Shown: one piece after another, positions 12,416-23,419 of the stretch
Position numbering within the stretch: the first letter of the stretch is position 1
How the letters are laid out: each line of letters opens with the position of its first letter
From: Alnus glutinosa
Lineage: Eukaryota > Streptophyta > Magnoliopsida > Fagales > Betulaceae
Direction of reading: 5' to 3'
DNA: 64,000 nucleotides
Assembly: GCF_958979055.1 (NCBI RefSeq)
Contig: NC_084887.1
Location: forward strand, 34,202,620-34,266,619
Position numbers and translations under genes: made by a program
The notes under the pieces: generated by a model
Database searches by the model: none
Seen by the model: only the letters and a program-made list of their open reading frames with translations
Told to the model about the DNA's origin: nothing

Positions 12416-12769
12416 AAAAAAAAAAAAAAATTTGAAAGATTGGTACGCACTGCCTCATCAACATTAGAGGCCGGGATATTTGGGGAGGGTAATTGTCCCT
12501 TGAGCACTATGCTCATTCGCAACGTATATACAATTTGAATAATTAAGGAATAAGGAATGAGCCTACAAGATAATACATAAGATAAGTAGGCAACAATAGG
12601 CATGGAAGTTATCTCATATTCATATTATAACGTTTTAATATGATATAATAAAAGCTGGATATTACACTCTGATCTCATGTCATATAGTTCAACTTAAAAG
12701 GTGTAGACGCCATCTCTTTGCCAAGTGGCGGCTCTTTGTGTTTTTTTAAACAATTAAAAAATTTATACT

Positions 12770-12932
12770 TAATAGATTATTATACTATAGTCGTATAACT
12801 TGATGACGTGATTGTGAAAATAAGCATTTTTTTTATCAACATTTGTAAAAAAATTAAAGGCTGATTTTCACTGTTATGTCATCTCAATACTTATATATAT
12901 CAGTCGTATAATAGACTATTAAATAGCATTAC
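12770..12932. mobile_element. Small MITE
   Basis: The left end AATAGATTATTATACTATAG resembles the reverse complement of the right end, AATAGTCTATTATACGACTG. Arms of about 60 bases surround an AT-rich middle. Boundaries are accurate to about 10 bases. Confidence 0.55.
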
Positions 12933-13279
12933 CTTTGAATTCAAAAATAAAATTAAATTGCTAGTACAAGTGTAATGAGTAATGTACTAGTATTTATACT
13001 ACGTTTCATGATTTGTATCCACCAATTACCACGTCATTGTCGGGCAGCACGTACGCGCGTCTTGCTAATTATTATACTCGTAGCTTCTTTGAGGTAATTA
13101 GGTTCAATAATGTTCTTAATTTTCTTTACCCTAGAGAGAGAGAGATGTTAGAGCCCAACAATAGGACAATAGAAGATCTAGATGATATGATGTCCAACAA
13201 TTAAGGATGTAGGGGGGTTTCTTCACGTACGTTTTCAACGGTTTTTACAGCGGCCTTTTTTTTGACAATCCCTTCTCCT

Positions 13280-13480
13280 CAAGTATGAAAAAAAAAATTA
13301 TTAATAATAAAAAGTGATTAATATAATATAAAGAAAAAAGAATTTATATGAAAAAGTAAAAAAAAAAAAAAAAAATTGTATAGTAGTGAATTCTTTTATT
13401 TAAATAGTAGTAAAAAATTGTTGATGTGATGTAAAAAATAAAAATAAAAATTTAATGTTTTGAAATTAATGTTTTAAATT
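13280..13480. mobile_element. MITE family 1, partial copy
   Basis: Shares the interior of the element at 7829-8147, in the same orientation: AAAAAGTGATTAATATAATAT, GTAAAAA followed by TTGTATAGTAGTGAATTCT, and AATTGTTGATGTGATGTAAA. The terminal repeats are lost or unrecognisable. Confidence 0.5.
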
Positions 13481-13489
13481 TTTTTTTTT

Positions 13490-14455
13490 AAAAAAAAAAA
13501 AAGAAAAAAAAAACCAAGGAAGGGTGGAGGTGGCTAAACGGGGCAACATCTCCCATAAAACAGAAAGCGGTAACAGGATTTAGAAAGCAAGAGAGAGGCC
13601 GGAAGAATTTGAACCCATACACGTGTTTGATCATCATCATTTCCAATCACTCCGGACAGCAAGTGTTAGCTAGAGAGATCAGACAAGTTTGGTAGAACTC
13701 TTGTTCATAACGATAGTACTGTACGCAATATTTACATGCATGTGGTTTTGGATCTTATCTTATTGTATGTACTACAAATTGAATGATGAAACAACTCGTG
13801 ATTGTACTGGAAATTTCAGATAGGTGTCTGCCAATAATATTTCAATGGAAGGGCATGCAGCCAGCATCCAAGCGGTGATCATGATCGATGGAACATGTAG
13901 TCCCATGCGCGCTAGATCTTTCTTGACATCACCTTCGATCTGATCGTCAGATTCTGATGCATGTATATATCATAACTTTTTGGTTTTAAAATAAAGAAAA
14001 GTTAACGTTGTTTGCCACCCACGTCTTACAAAAGATATATACAATAAAAAAAACAAATTAAAAGATAACAGGTTCACTGCATTGCCATGCAAAATGGCAA
14101 AAGACAACGCGAGCAGAAAAAAAGAAAGTACGATAAAAAAAAAAAAAAAAAAATCTATCTGTCAAGGCGATAATTCATATAATGAATTAATGCATACATA
14201 TATCTTTTCAATTCTCCTGAAAACCACGGAATTTGAGATCAATTAAAGTTAAGCAATTGAGGATAAGCTTTACCAATCTTGTCGAACATATCCATTCAAT
14301 CATTCATGAGACAGTACGTCCAAATGGGATATTTTTTTATCTTGAATGGCCGGCCTACAGACTGCTGTTTAGATTCCTGGTACAGATAATGGACGCAGAT
14401 ATTTTAATCATATATACTATATATGTCATACAAACGGAAGAGCCGGTGAAAGAGA
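13490..14455. other. Gene-free stretch
   Basis: No recognisable exon. A 79-codon open frame at 14233-14472 runs into the neighbouring transposon and has no recognisable domain, so I regard it as chance. Confidence 0.4.
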
Positions 14456-14465
14456 AAAAAGAAAA

Positions 14466-14771
14466 GGGTTAATTACCTATGCTTTTTTTTTTTTCTCTGA
14501 ATTATCGGTTATTCTCTACATATTATTACGAATTGACACCTCAATTAAAAGAGAGTATGTAATTACTGTTTTTGTACCTTTACTCCCATTCCGTTAGAAA
14601 ATCTGAAAATCTCGATAAATTGAACGGAATATTTAATTTTTAGACGTTAAATTTTGTTTAAAGACATAAATACTCTGAAATAGTAATTTAATAAAAAAAT
14701 TTTATATTTTTTTATAAAAAAGAAAAGAGAAAAAAAAAATTAGAGGGGGTGGCTGCCACTTTTCCTCTTCC

Positions 14772-14828
<57 letters not shown>

Positions 14829-15042
14829 TTTTTAATTATTTAATTTTAAGGTATTATATGTAAATTTAAAACTTGAGTTAAGGTATTTGGGTCTTTTCAT
14901 GCATTTGATTGAGTGATGGAAGGGGATAAATGTACAAAAATGATAATTGCATGTTTTCTTTTAATCGAGGTGTCAATTGGCATGTTGATAATTGTGGTAG
15001 TTTATGAAAAAAAAAAAAAAAAAAAAAAAAGGTAATTACCCC
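14466..15042. mobile_element. Mutator-like long-TIR element with perfect 9-bp target duplication
   Basis: About 110 bases at the two ends are inverted copies. The left starts GGGTTAATTACC, the right (reversed) GGGGTAATTACC. Both continue with AATTGACACCTC, ATTAAAAGA and TTTTTGTACMTTT-type blocks. The nine bases AAAAGAAAA flank both sides (14457-14465 and 15043-15051), the duplication size of the Mutator superfamily. A (TA)n run of about 46 bases lies inside, at 14776-14821. There is no transposase, so the element is non-autonomous. Confidence 0.8.
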
Positions 15043-15059
15043 AAAAGAAAATGATTGTT

Positions 15060-16525
15060 TTTCTCTATCCTAAAACATATATAAGCTCTTGCACGATTTT
15101 TTATTTTTTAATCTTTTGTTGGCATTTCTGATCCAAACAAAAATCCATTCGATCTAAAGACAATAATCAAGCTTAATTCCTTGAATTGTTATATATTGTT
15201 GAGATACCTTTGTTCCTCTTAAATTCTTTTTTAGTTTCAGAAGGAAGCTGGACTAATTGACTATCGTATGTAATTAGCCCATTGTAATTAATTATTTTAT
15301 CCATCGATCATCTTTAACTAAGTCAGTAATTTCTATTACTTCTTTTTTATTTCTTCCTTTTTAATTTCTTATAATTGGGTGAATGACGAAAATTTCAATT
15401 TATTTATTTTTCAAGTGATAAAGAGAAATAGATATATTGATGAAACTCATAAATATATGAAAGTTGTACATTTTTAAAGCCTATCTCTCATCAGAGTGTG
15501 CTTTTTTTTTTTAATCACAATTTATATATTTAATCATCTTGGAAGTCCATGAAAAGAATAGAAAGAATATAATAATATTATATTCTTTCGCTATGAGAAA
15601 TTATCAAAACTTAATTAGTAAGATTAGGTATTGGAGCTCAAAAGTAATCGTAGAGGATACGATCGAATATGAAAGCGGGGGTTTCCAAAAGAGACTTTTC
15701 TACGTAATAGGTAGGGTGGGTTCCAGAAGATGGGCCCACTGGGATGACGCATTAAAAAAACAGAAATGGGGTCCACGCGCTACGTTTCAACCGTAGAGGG
15801 CATCGGCCCCACCTACACCTGCCTAACTTTTGTCAGTCCCCCGAGTTGGGTTAGCCGTTAGGGCCCACCGGCCCAGGCTAATTCCAGCTTCTCAGAAAGT
15901 AAAGGATCATTGATGCAAAAAAGAAAAAGAAAAAGAAAAAGAAAGGGACCATTGATGCAATTTCGCGTCCACACAGACCATATCATATTAATTTGTACCT
16001 TCGCTTTTAAGTTTTAAGGCTTTCTATTTGCACAAACACCACGGCAAAAATTGGCAACACCTAAAATGTTTTACTAGGTGGCCATAATCTCATATAGGGT
16101 CTAGCAAGACTAGCATAGTTTCTATGCATTCAAATTTTGAACAAAATAAAATAGGATAGGGTTTTCCTATTTTTGATAGGCTGCGTTTGAACAAAACTCT
16201 GTCTAAAATAATAACACAATTTATTATTATATTGACTTGTTGATAAGAATTTCTTTGTATCGGCTTTGTTTGTTAATGCTTTTCAAAGCTTTGTATTTTT
16301 AAAAAAATAAAAAATAAAAATAAAATAAAATGTGTTTTGATGTAATGTAACATAAAGAACAAATTTAAAGTTGTTTTAAGCGTTTTGTTGTTTATTAGTG
16401 TTTATGTTTTAAAAAGAAAAAATAAAAGGGAGAAAGAAAAAGTATTATCAAACAAATTTTTTATTCTCGTTTTCCCTTTTGATAGATTGCTCTTAAACAA
16501 GGTCGACCGGATGGTTAAGCCAATA
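15060..16525. other. Gene-free stretch
   Basis: About 15680-15900 is unusually GC-rich for the region (GGGCCCACCGGCCC and GGTGGGTT-like strings), but the frames are broken and no domain is recognised. An 85-codon open frame at 15539-15796 has no recognisable product. A purine tract of AAAAG units lies at about 15922-15946. Confidence 0.4.
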
Positions 16526-16529
16526 AGGC

Positions 16530-16565
16530 CACTGCCTAATTTATAAAATGCCCCCAAAAGAAGGC

Positions 16566-16599
<34 letters not shown>

Positions 16600-17150
16600 G
16601 TAAAAGGCCTCAAGAAAAAAAAAAAAAAAAAAAATTGAGAGGAAACCATTTGACATGCTACGAGGGTTTCCAAAGAAAAAAAGTTTAAAATCTTAAAAAA
16701 TTTCAAACTTAAGCACCACCCACTTTCTTTTATATTTATTTATTTATTCTTATTTGCTTTCATCAATTCTAATCCTTTGCTTTCTGGTTTTATCATTCTT
16801 TATTTCTTTTATATCTTATATGATAGTATTAGTTGGCCGTTTGTTCCGGTTGCATGTCGTTGATTTTAATATAAAAACTAATTAAATCTCACTTACAATC
16901 GTTTATCTTACAAGAAAGATAAAATAAATTAGTCATATTATCTATTTAGAATAATATATTAACAAAAATTGACCATGAAAATTTAATTACTAATTTTACA
17001 TTTTAAAAAACTAGAAGAATGATTTTTAAATAATTTTTTTAATATTTAATGTAAAAAATTTATGATCTTCATATTTCAAAATTAAAAAAGGCCCCATTTT
17101 AACTTTTTACCTTAGCCCTCGAGATTTTTATTGAGCCGCCCCTGCAACGA
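16530..17150. repeat. Dispersed repeat, copy 1 (partner at 37728-38060)
   Basis: The part from about 16720 to 17050 is a diverged duplicate of 37728-38060. Shared blocks are CCCACTTT, TCATCAATT followed by AATCYTTG, CATGYCGTTGRTTTT, and AAGAAAGATAAAATAAATTA. Copy 1 continues on both sides with matching GGCCACTGCCTAATTTA and GAGCCGCCCCTGCAAC segments, typical of a larger unclassified plant repeat. A (TA)n run lies at 16569-16597. Confidence 0.55.
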
Positions 17151-17159
17151 GAATCATTT

Positions 17160-18675
17160 TGTGTCAACACCTAACTAAAATTCAATTGGATAGTGCTTAC
17201 CTATAGGTTTATCATATTAAATGACTATCATAGATGGGGGTTACCCCCCCTAAAATGGTGAACAAGATTGGTATGGTCTCCTAATTTTATTCTTGGTCAG
17301 TCCATTTAATAGGTTATAAATGCATTCTCACGGCTGTGTACAGTATTTCCCAAACATTTACACATATTAATTGAGATTACTGTATATTCTATCATACCCA
17401 CATGAAAAAGTCACACACAAACCTTTAATAGTTTGATAAGTAACACATCTATTCATTCTTGACACATTGGCTAATTTCAACATATCGAATTCAATTGCAT
17501 TGAATAAACATGTTTAATATATAATTTTTCAGATTGACAAAAATGTTTTACTAGCTAGGTGAGAATAGTCTTCAAATATTATATTTGAATCCAAATGCAA
17601 AAATTAATTCTTAACACAGTCCATTAATTGAATTATTGTCATTATTTTTAATCGCCAGAAGAAAATTGAGAATGCTTCAAAAAATTCAGTGGGAAACTGC
17701 CCATTTAGTAAGCTAATGTGCTCTACTATTAGCACTGCATAAGATCTTCGAAGGGGTCCAACTTTGAAAAAGCTGGAGTTGCTGATGAATGTTGGGGCAA
17801 AATTCCAAAAAAAAAATGCTCTGACTTTGTTGATTGCCTAAATAATAACTAAAGAGTCTCTTTCTAATAGGGGAGAGTTGCAGCCATAAGAATGGGCTAA
17901 GTTTAACTTCCAGCAGGCAGCAGTGTAGCATTAGCTTTCCCCTACATTAACATCTACCTTTGAAAGAAACCTTAGAATCACCACTTATCACAACAGCGAC
18001 TACAGCCATGTCAATCTTTATTACAATTTCAAAATTAGCTTTTAAAGAGCCAGATGGAAGAGGGCTCCTGATCAAATAATCATTTATGATTAATTGTGTT
18101 ATGAATATATCATTAGGCATCCGTACCTTAGACTTTTGTTTTGTGGCATTCAATTGCGTGTTTACAATACATTATGACTTTTAAACTAGGACCCCTAAGA
18201 TGCTTATTGCTTTACTAGATTGGCATGGTTTTTCCAACTTAGACCTAAATCCATTAATAGATAAAACAATATGTTAATTCGTACAGTAATATATAGTTTC
18301 CACAGAGGCTCATTCAATTGTTGGACCATACTATAAGATATGATCATTTGAATAACACTCAGAAACATGGATTGGAGGGCAATGGACACGTTGTATTCCT
18401 CTAAAATTAACATTTTTTTATTTTTTTTTTTTTTCCGTTAGAGAAGTTCAAATCTTTTAAGTAAATAAGACTTAATACGAGTTCTTGAGTGTAATTCACG
18501 GGTCCAACCCAAGTAGAGAGGTGGCTTACTCAGCCACCTCAAACAAAGGAGGTGGATTGTGTGGCCACCCCAACTGAGGGATGACTTGCACAGCCACCCC
18601 AAGAATGCAGCAACTGCTGATGTAATATGAGAGTTTTGTATGCAATCGTTCAGTCCTCTAATCAATTGTTTAGTT
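17160..18675. other. Gene-free stretch
   Basis: No gene. About 18500-18605 contains repeated GTGGCT/GCCACC strings (AGCCACCTC, GGCCACCCC, AGCCACCCC) in alternating orientation. This is the same style of sequence as at 55215-55265, probably internal transposon sequence. Confidence 0.4.
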
Positions 18676-18680
18676 GTTAT

Positions 18681-18891
18681 TGTAACACCCCAGCCCCACC
18701 ATATTGGGAATAGATAAATAACTCACATAGAGTAAGTGGTTTATAAAAGATAGATGAGTGCTAAGTCCCACATTGCCTAGTTACGAAGTGAAACTGGGCT
18801 TTATAATGGATTCTAGGGAAGCTTTAAAATTGACTAGTCATTTTGGGGTGATAGCGCAGATGTGGCTAGCGCTTTTCCTTGGGTCGTTACA
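18681..18891. mobile_element. TRIM-like element or solo LTR with 5-bp target duplication
   Basis: A 211-base unit begins TGTAACACCCC and ends GGTCGTTACA, so the ends are TGTAAC...GTTACA as expected for an LTR (TG...CA). GTTAT stands directly on both sides (18676-18680 and 18892-18896), a perfect 5-base target duplication. The interior contains AAGTCCCACATTG, frequent in short plant LTRs. No 5S-RNA-like segment, primer site or coding region is present. Confidence 0.7.
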
Positions 18892-18899
18892 GTTATGGT

Positions 18900-21770
18900 T
18901 TCATTGAATAGTCAATAGTCTTCATCTGAATGTGTGACGAATACTGGAATGATGTAATATGAGAGCTTCGTAAATGCATGTATGTAAAAGACACTGGTTA
19001 ATTGCATCATATATATGACATGTTATTTCATCTACAGATGACAACCATGGGATACTATTTTACAAGTTAACCATATGGTCAAGAAATTTATGTTTATATT
19101 TGGCCTTGGATCCAACGGTTTTATAGGTGACTGGTGCAACCATGTTTAATTGGTAGTCATAATAACAACATCATTAGTGGTGTGAATCACCCAAGGTTTA
19201 AATTCGGTCGAGCTACTAGCATTGACGGTATGCGTGTTTCACCGGGGCACCGATGTCGTACTATAGGTCCCTTGGGACAACGCCAACCCTATCAAGATGG
19301 TGTTGAACTATGACATGTCCACTTTAAATATCATATACTATAACTATAATGCATCATCATGATATTCCTGTCATTTAACAGATAATTACATATTATGTTA
19401 TTGCTTGTGATTTGTAAACATTTTTGCTAAAACAACTGAATTCATTATATGATAACATGCTTTTTCCGTGTATTATTAATCACTAAATTGTTAGCTTACA
19501 CTTTGTCTTTCCACCTGGAAAACATGTATTGTTTTATAGTTGGGTATTCTTTTTAGGATGGATATTGGGCGCCTAACCAGGAGGATGTCATTGGATGATT
19601 ATGCTAGGTTGATCTTTGAGTCTGCCCCTGAGTTGATAGTGATGATGGAGGCCGGTGGTGCAGAGTTGGGCAATATGCCCCTAGAGTTTCTATACATTTG
19701 GTACCGGATATTCGGTAGTCCCTGATGATTTTCTTTAGTTGGAAAATAGTTATCTTCATTTCTCGATGCTCTAATGACTATTAGATCAGTAATACATATC
19801 TATTCAACTTGATGACCGGTCTTAGACCGAGGCACTGAATTGCTATGATGCTTTTAGTAAACTCTGATTGTTATTTATTATAAATTTGTAGAATTAGCTA
19901 TCTCTTCAACTCCTGATCTATCTCACAAAAACACTCATAGCCAACAAAGACGCTTGTAACATATCAACTAATGTTAGTGGACAAAAATCCACTCTACAAG
20001 TGCTTTTGTTACAAGCAACAATGGATAGAGTACACTATCCAATCTACACTTGTAACAACAACACTCCTCAAGCAAAGATGGACCAAAATCACTCTACACT
20101 TACCTAGTGAGGCATAGCTCCGAGGATAGAGTACACTTGTAAACATATCAACTAATGATCGACAGTGGACAAACACCCACTGTCTACAAACTACTGAATT
20201 TTCTTGTCCCTCTCTCACTAAGGGACAAAGAATAACTTCAGATTTCATTTGTAAGAAAATATATATATATAGATGGATTTTCCATTCTCCAAGAAATAGG
20301 AAGGATCATTTCATAATTACTAGGGTCTATGGCCTCTGACATGGCTGAATCTAATGACTAATACTTTTTGGTACAAGAAGTATTACTCGAATCTAATTGC
20401 ATAGACAAAAGACTTTGGAGAAAACTCTCTTCAAATGATACGATTCTTCATCGATCATGCAAAAGCTTACCTTTGTTGAATAACTCGCCAGCTTTGGGAT
20501 CTCTTAAATTGCAATATAAAAAGAAACATCACAGCACTGCCTCGTAATTATTAGAGTCTGAATGCTTGGATATATGCTTGAGGCATCTAGCAGACTAGCA
20601 CATCACATAAAAAGTTTACTTTTTTGACTTTCTAGGCCTCTTTTGGTGCCAAATTATACTTGATTGGAAGAAAGAGAATCTCATTTAAGCCATTGCCACC
20701 GGAACGGCTGTCCTCCAAATGTTTTTGGATATATCACATTAATAAAATAATTGCAAAGAAAATTTTTCAAAATTTCTCTTGAATTGTAGCGACAACAAAT
20801 ACAAAATGAGCCGTCCTAAATATTGGAAGACAGATTAGACTAGGATTCAAATTCGAAGGTTTGACACGATTAACTTGATGGATTATGTTCGTGTCAATAC
20901 ATATATTCATAATTCGATACAATCTGAATATGACCAATAAATTTGAATTGCCACCGAGTCAAACTCCATGCCCTGTTAGGTACATTTATAATAATTACAT
21001 ATTATAACAGTTTGAAAGTTGTAAACTCTTTTGCTCATTTATATATTTTAAAGGCTAGCAATATTACAAGTGTAAAAAGCATCATCAAGTAATTAGCCAA
21101 AGAAAATGTGCTCGTTGGATCTGTTTTGTGAAAACTGAATAATGCCTGTTAGATATGCACTGCTTTGTTTTAGGCCCCAAGTACTTGTGCACTTTGCCAT
21201 GTATTCTTAATCACATATATAACTTTGGGTTGGTGACCTAACATATGAATTCTAGAGAGAGATAATATTATCATGAAGTCACTAACTAACCTCTCAGAAG
21301 AAAAAGGCATCTTCAAAAACAAAGGGAAAATCAATTTAAATTAATTTTATTTGTAGAAATTTAAAGCATTTTTACAAATAAAGTGAAAATAAGGGCTAGG
21401 AGGACAGGTCCTATCACATTATTGCTAGCTGAGAGAGTTTTTCTAATGTGATGATCAACTAATATTGGGGAAAAAAAAAAAAAAACAAGGGGGAGGAAAA
21501 AGAATTGAAAACAAAATAGAAAAAAGTAAAAGCATTACAATCCACAAACAGCAATTAGTATATTAACTCTATGTCACGAATTTTGTATACAAGCAAACTA
21601 TAAAGCTATCAGTTGAATGCTGATAAGCTAAATTTTTCAATATACATGATTTTCTTTTACTACCTAATGCCTATAATTTGCATGCAGAGAATCTTTACAC
21701 AACCACAAATTTGTAACAACTAATAATTCCCTGAAAACCTTTTTCTTCTTATCCTTCATAACATTCTTCC
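18900..21770. other. Gene-free stretch upstream of the NAC 3' end
   Basis: About 19160-19320 and 19540-19730 are less AT-rich. The latter contains a 61-codon open frame (19540-19725) rich in acidic and hydrophobic residues that I do not recognise; it may be retroelement debris. Between 19930 and 20210 the strings ACATATCAACTAATG and ATAGAGTACACT each occur twice, indicating a small internal duplication. About 21480-21780 probably includes the NAC 3' untranslated region. Confidence 0.4.
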
Positions 21771-21780
21771 ATCTTCAAAG

Positions 21781-22979
21781 TTAATAATTCCATAGACAAT
21801 CAATGTCCACTGGTCCAGCAGAACTTGATGGTTCTTGATCCTCAAAAGACCTTTGACCCATATCATGGTTGGACACCACCGAAGAGATATCGGTGCTAAA
21901 TCCAGTGTCAGGCGAGAACTCAGCTGCTTTTGTATTCCGTTCCATGTTTGGAGCATGATTTTCAAGCAGAATCCTCAATATGGACTCATCATGCATTAAA
22001 GCAGAGTCGGAGTAGTGAAAATTTCCCATGTTTAGAGCAGAGGAATTATACGCTGGGTTTGAGGAAGATGAGGCAGCTGCGAGATGAGTGGTGAACCTAT
22101 CAATCATGTCTTTCTTGGCCTTCTGGTCCTCCATCGGTTCGGAGAAGCAGGTCACGTGAGACGTCTCCATTAATGGAGGCAATAGTGAAGGACACGATTC
22201 GTTGGCGTAGGAGCCTAGCGTCACCAATCCAGAAATGTGGGTTTTCTTCCCAGCTGAGATTTTCTTAAAAGCTCTGCATATTACCCAATCATTCTGAAAG
22301 ATAAACAAAGACAAAAACATCAAGAACACAACATAGAAAAGGAGAGAATAGATCAAAACAGAGCAAACAGAGCAAGAGCTTTTACCTTGGCTTTGGGGAG
22401 ATTGTATCCAGAATATTTCCCCTCTAGTCTATATTCATGCATGACCCAACCGGTTTTTTCTCCTTTAGGAGCCCTCCCCTTGTAGAAAACAAGAGTTTTC
22501 TTCATTCCTACCAGTTCTCTCCCCCTATATATTTCCTTGTCTTTCCCTGTGGCTTTCCAATATCCAGCATCAGTAGCTCTGTTTGTTCTTAAACCAGTTG
22601 GGTACTTTCTGTCTCTGACACAGAAGAAATACCATTCCTTTTCACCCATTTTAGCCCTCCCTTCATTGGCGAAGAACAAAGCATGAAATTAAAACAAATT
22701 TTCAGTATATAGCCAGCTAACCATATGAAAATGAAAATACAAAGAGAAACAGAGGAAAGCAGAGAGAAAATATGATTCAGGATACTCACATGGCAACTCC
22801 CAAGGCTCACACTTATTAAGGTCGACCTCGCCAATTGCTATAGCAGAGAAGTTGGTGTCAAGAACCTTTGGGGATAGGTAGTGAGTTATAAGTTCTTCAT
22901 CAGTCGGGTGAAATCGAAAACCTGGTGGCAATTCAATTTGCTCAGTTTCTTTTCTAAGCCTAAAAACGTTTTTTTCCAT
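21781..22979 (-). CDS. NAC100: NAC transcription factor, NAC100/NAC080 type (miR164 group)
   Basis: Three coding exons on the minus strand: 22979-22790, 22660-22386 and 22293-21781. They give 325 residues. The NAC domain fills about residues 16-165: subdomain [22 protein letters not shown] with [15 protein letters not shown] and [18 protein letters not shown] with [15 protein letters not shown] and [14 protein letters not shown] with WVMHEYRL and NDWVICRAF. The junction codon of exons 1 and 2 restores the conserved tryptophan of [13 protein letters not shown]. The C-terminal half is serine-rich and ends LWNY. Close relatives control organ boundaries, lateral organ development or senescence. 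I chose the MEKNVF start because the conserved N-terminus begins there; an in-frame ATG 14 codons upstream exists. Assignment within the NAC079/080/100/ORE1 clade is inferred. Confidence 0.9.
22140..22160 (-). promoter_or_regulatory. miR164 target site in NAC exon 3
   Basis: The plus strand here contains GGAGAAGCAGG and CACGTG separated by one base, which is the core of mature miR164. Seventeen of 21 positions agree with the remembered miR164 sequence, with differences at positions 1, 13, 20 and 21. The NAC transcript (minus strand) is therefore complementary over the seed and cleavage-site region. It codes for SHVTCFS, the residues where known miR164-regulated NAC genes carry their site. Cleavage is inferred. 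Confidence 0.82.
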
Positions 22980-23404
22980 TCCTCCGAATCCCCTATAAAA
23001 CCCTCTATTTTCAGCAATCAAACCTGAAATTTTTATCTAAATCCTCAATGGATTTTCACAAACAGAGAAAGTCAACCTACAGAACCAAGTTTTTCCCAAA
23101 CTCCATCAGGTCTGATATATATCTATAATTTCTAAATGAATTCCTGCTAAAAACCTCTAATTTTCTGTATTCAGGAGAAAACAGGAGAAACCAACCTTAT
23201 AACAAGAATACAAAGAGAGATATACTGTTAGAGAAGAGAAGGGAAACTGTAGAGGTTTTAGATACAATAATCTGAATGGAATTTCAGAGATGAAGAGAAG
23301 GGAGGATATAGGGGGTATGGACTGAAAAGCTCTCCTATCTAGTATCTAAGAGATTGAAAGATGTTTGTTAAGAAAAGAAACTCTGTTCTGAGCTGCAGAA
23401 CCCC

Positions 23405-23412
23405 TTTTAAAT
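23405..23412 (-). promoter_or_regulatory. Candidate TATA box of the NAC gene
   Basis: The minus strand reads GTATTTAAAAGG, giving a transcription start near 23380 and a leader of about 400 bases before the ATG at 22979. The leader may contain an intron. Motif and position only. Confidence 0.4.
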
Positions 23413-23419
23413 ACTGGTT

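Noticed and set aside
18681..18891. Cassandra-type TRIM carrying 5S rRNA
   Set aside because: The ends fit a short LTR, but no 5S internal promoter boxes are present.
22980..23021. Upstream in-frame ATG of the NAC gene (14 extra residues)
   Set aside because: Related NAC proteins start a few residues before the LPPGFRFHP block, as the ATG at 22979 does. The upstream start cannot be excluded but is less likely.
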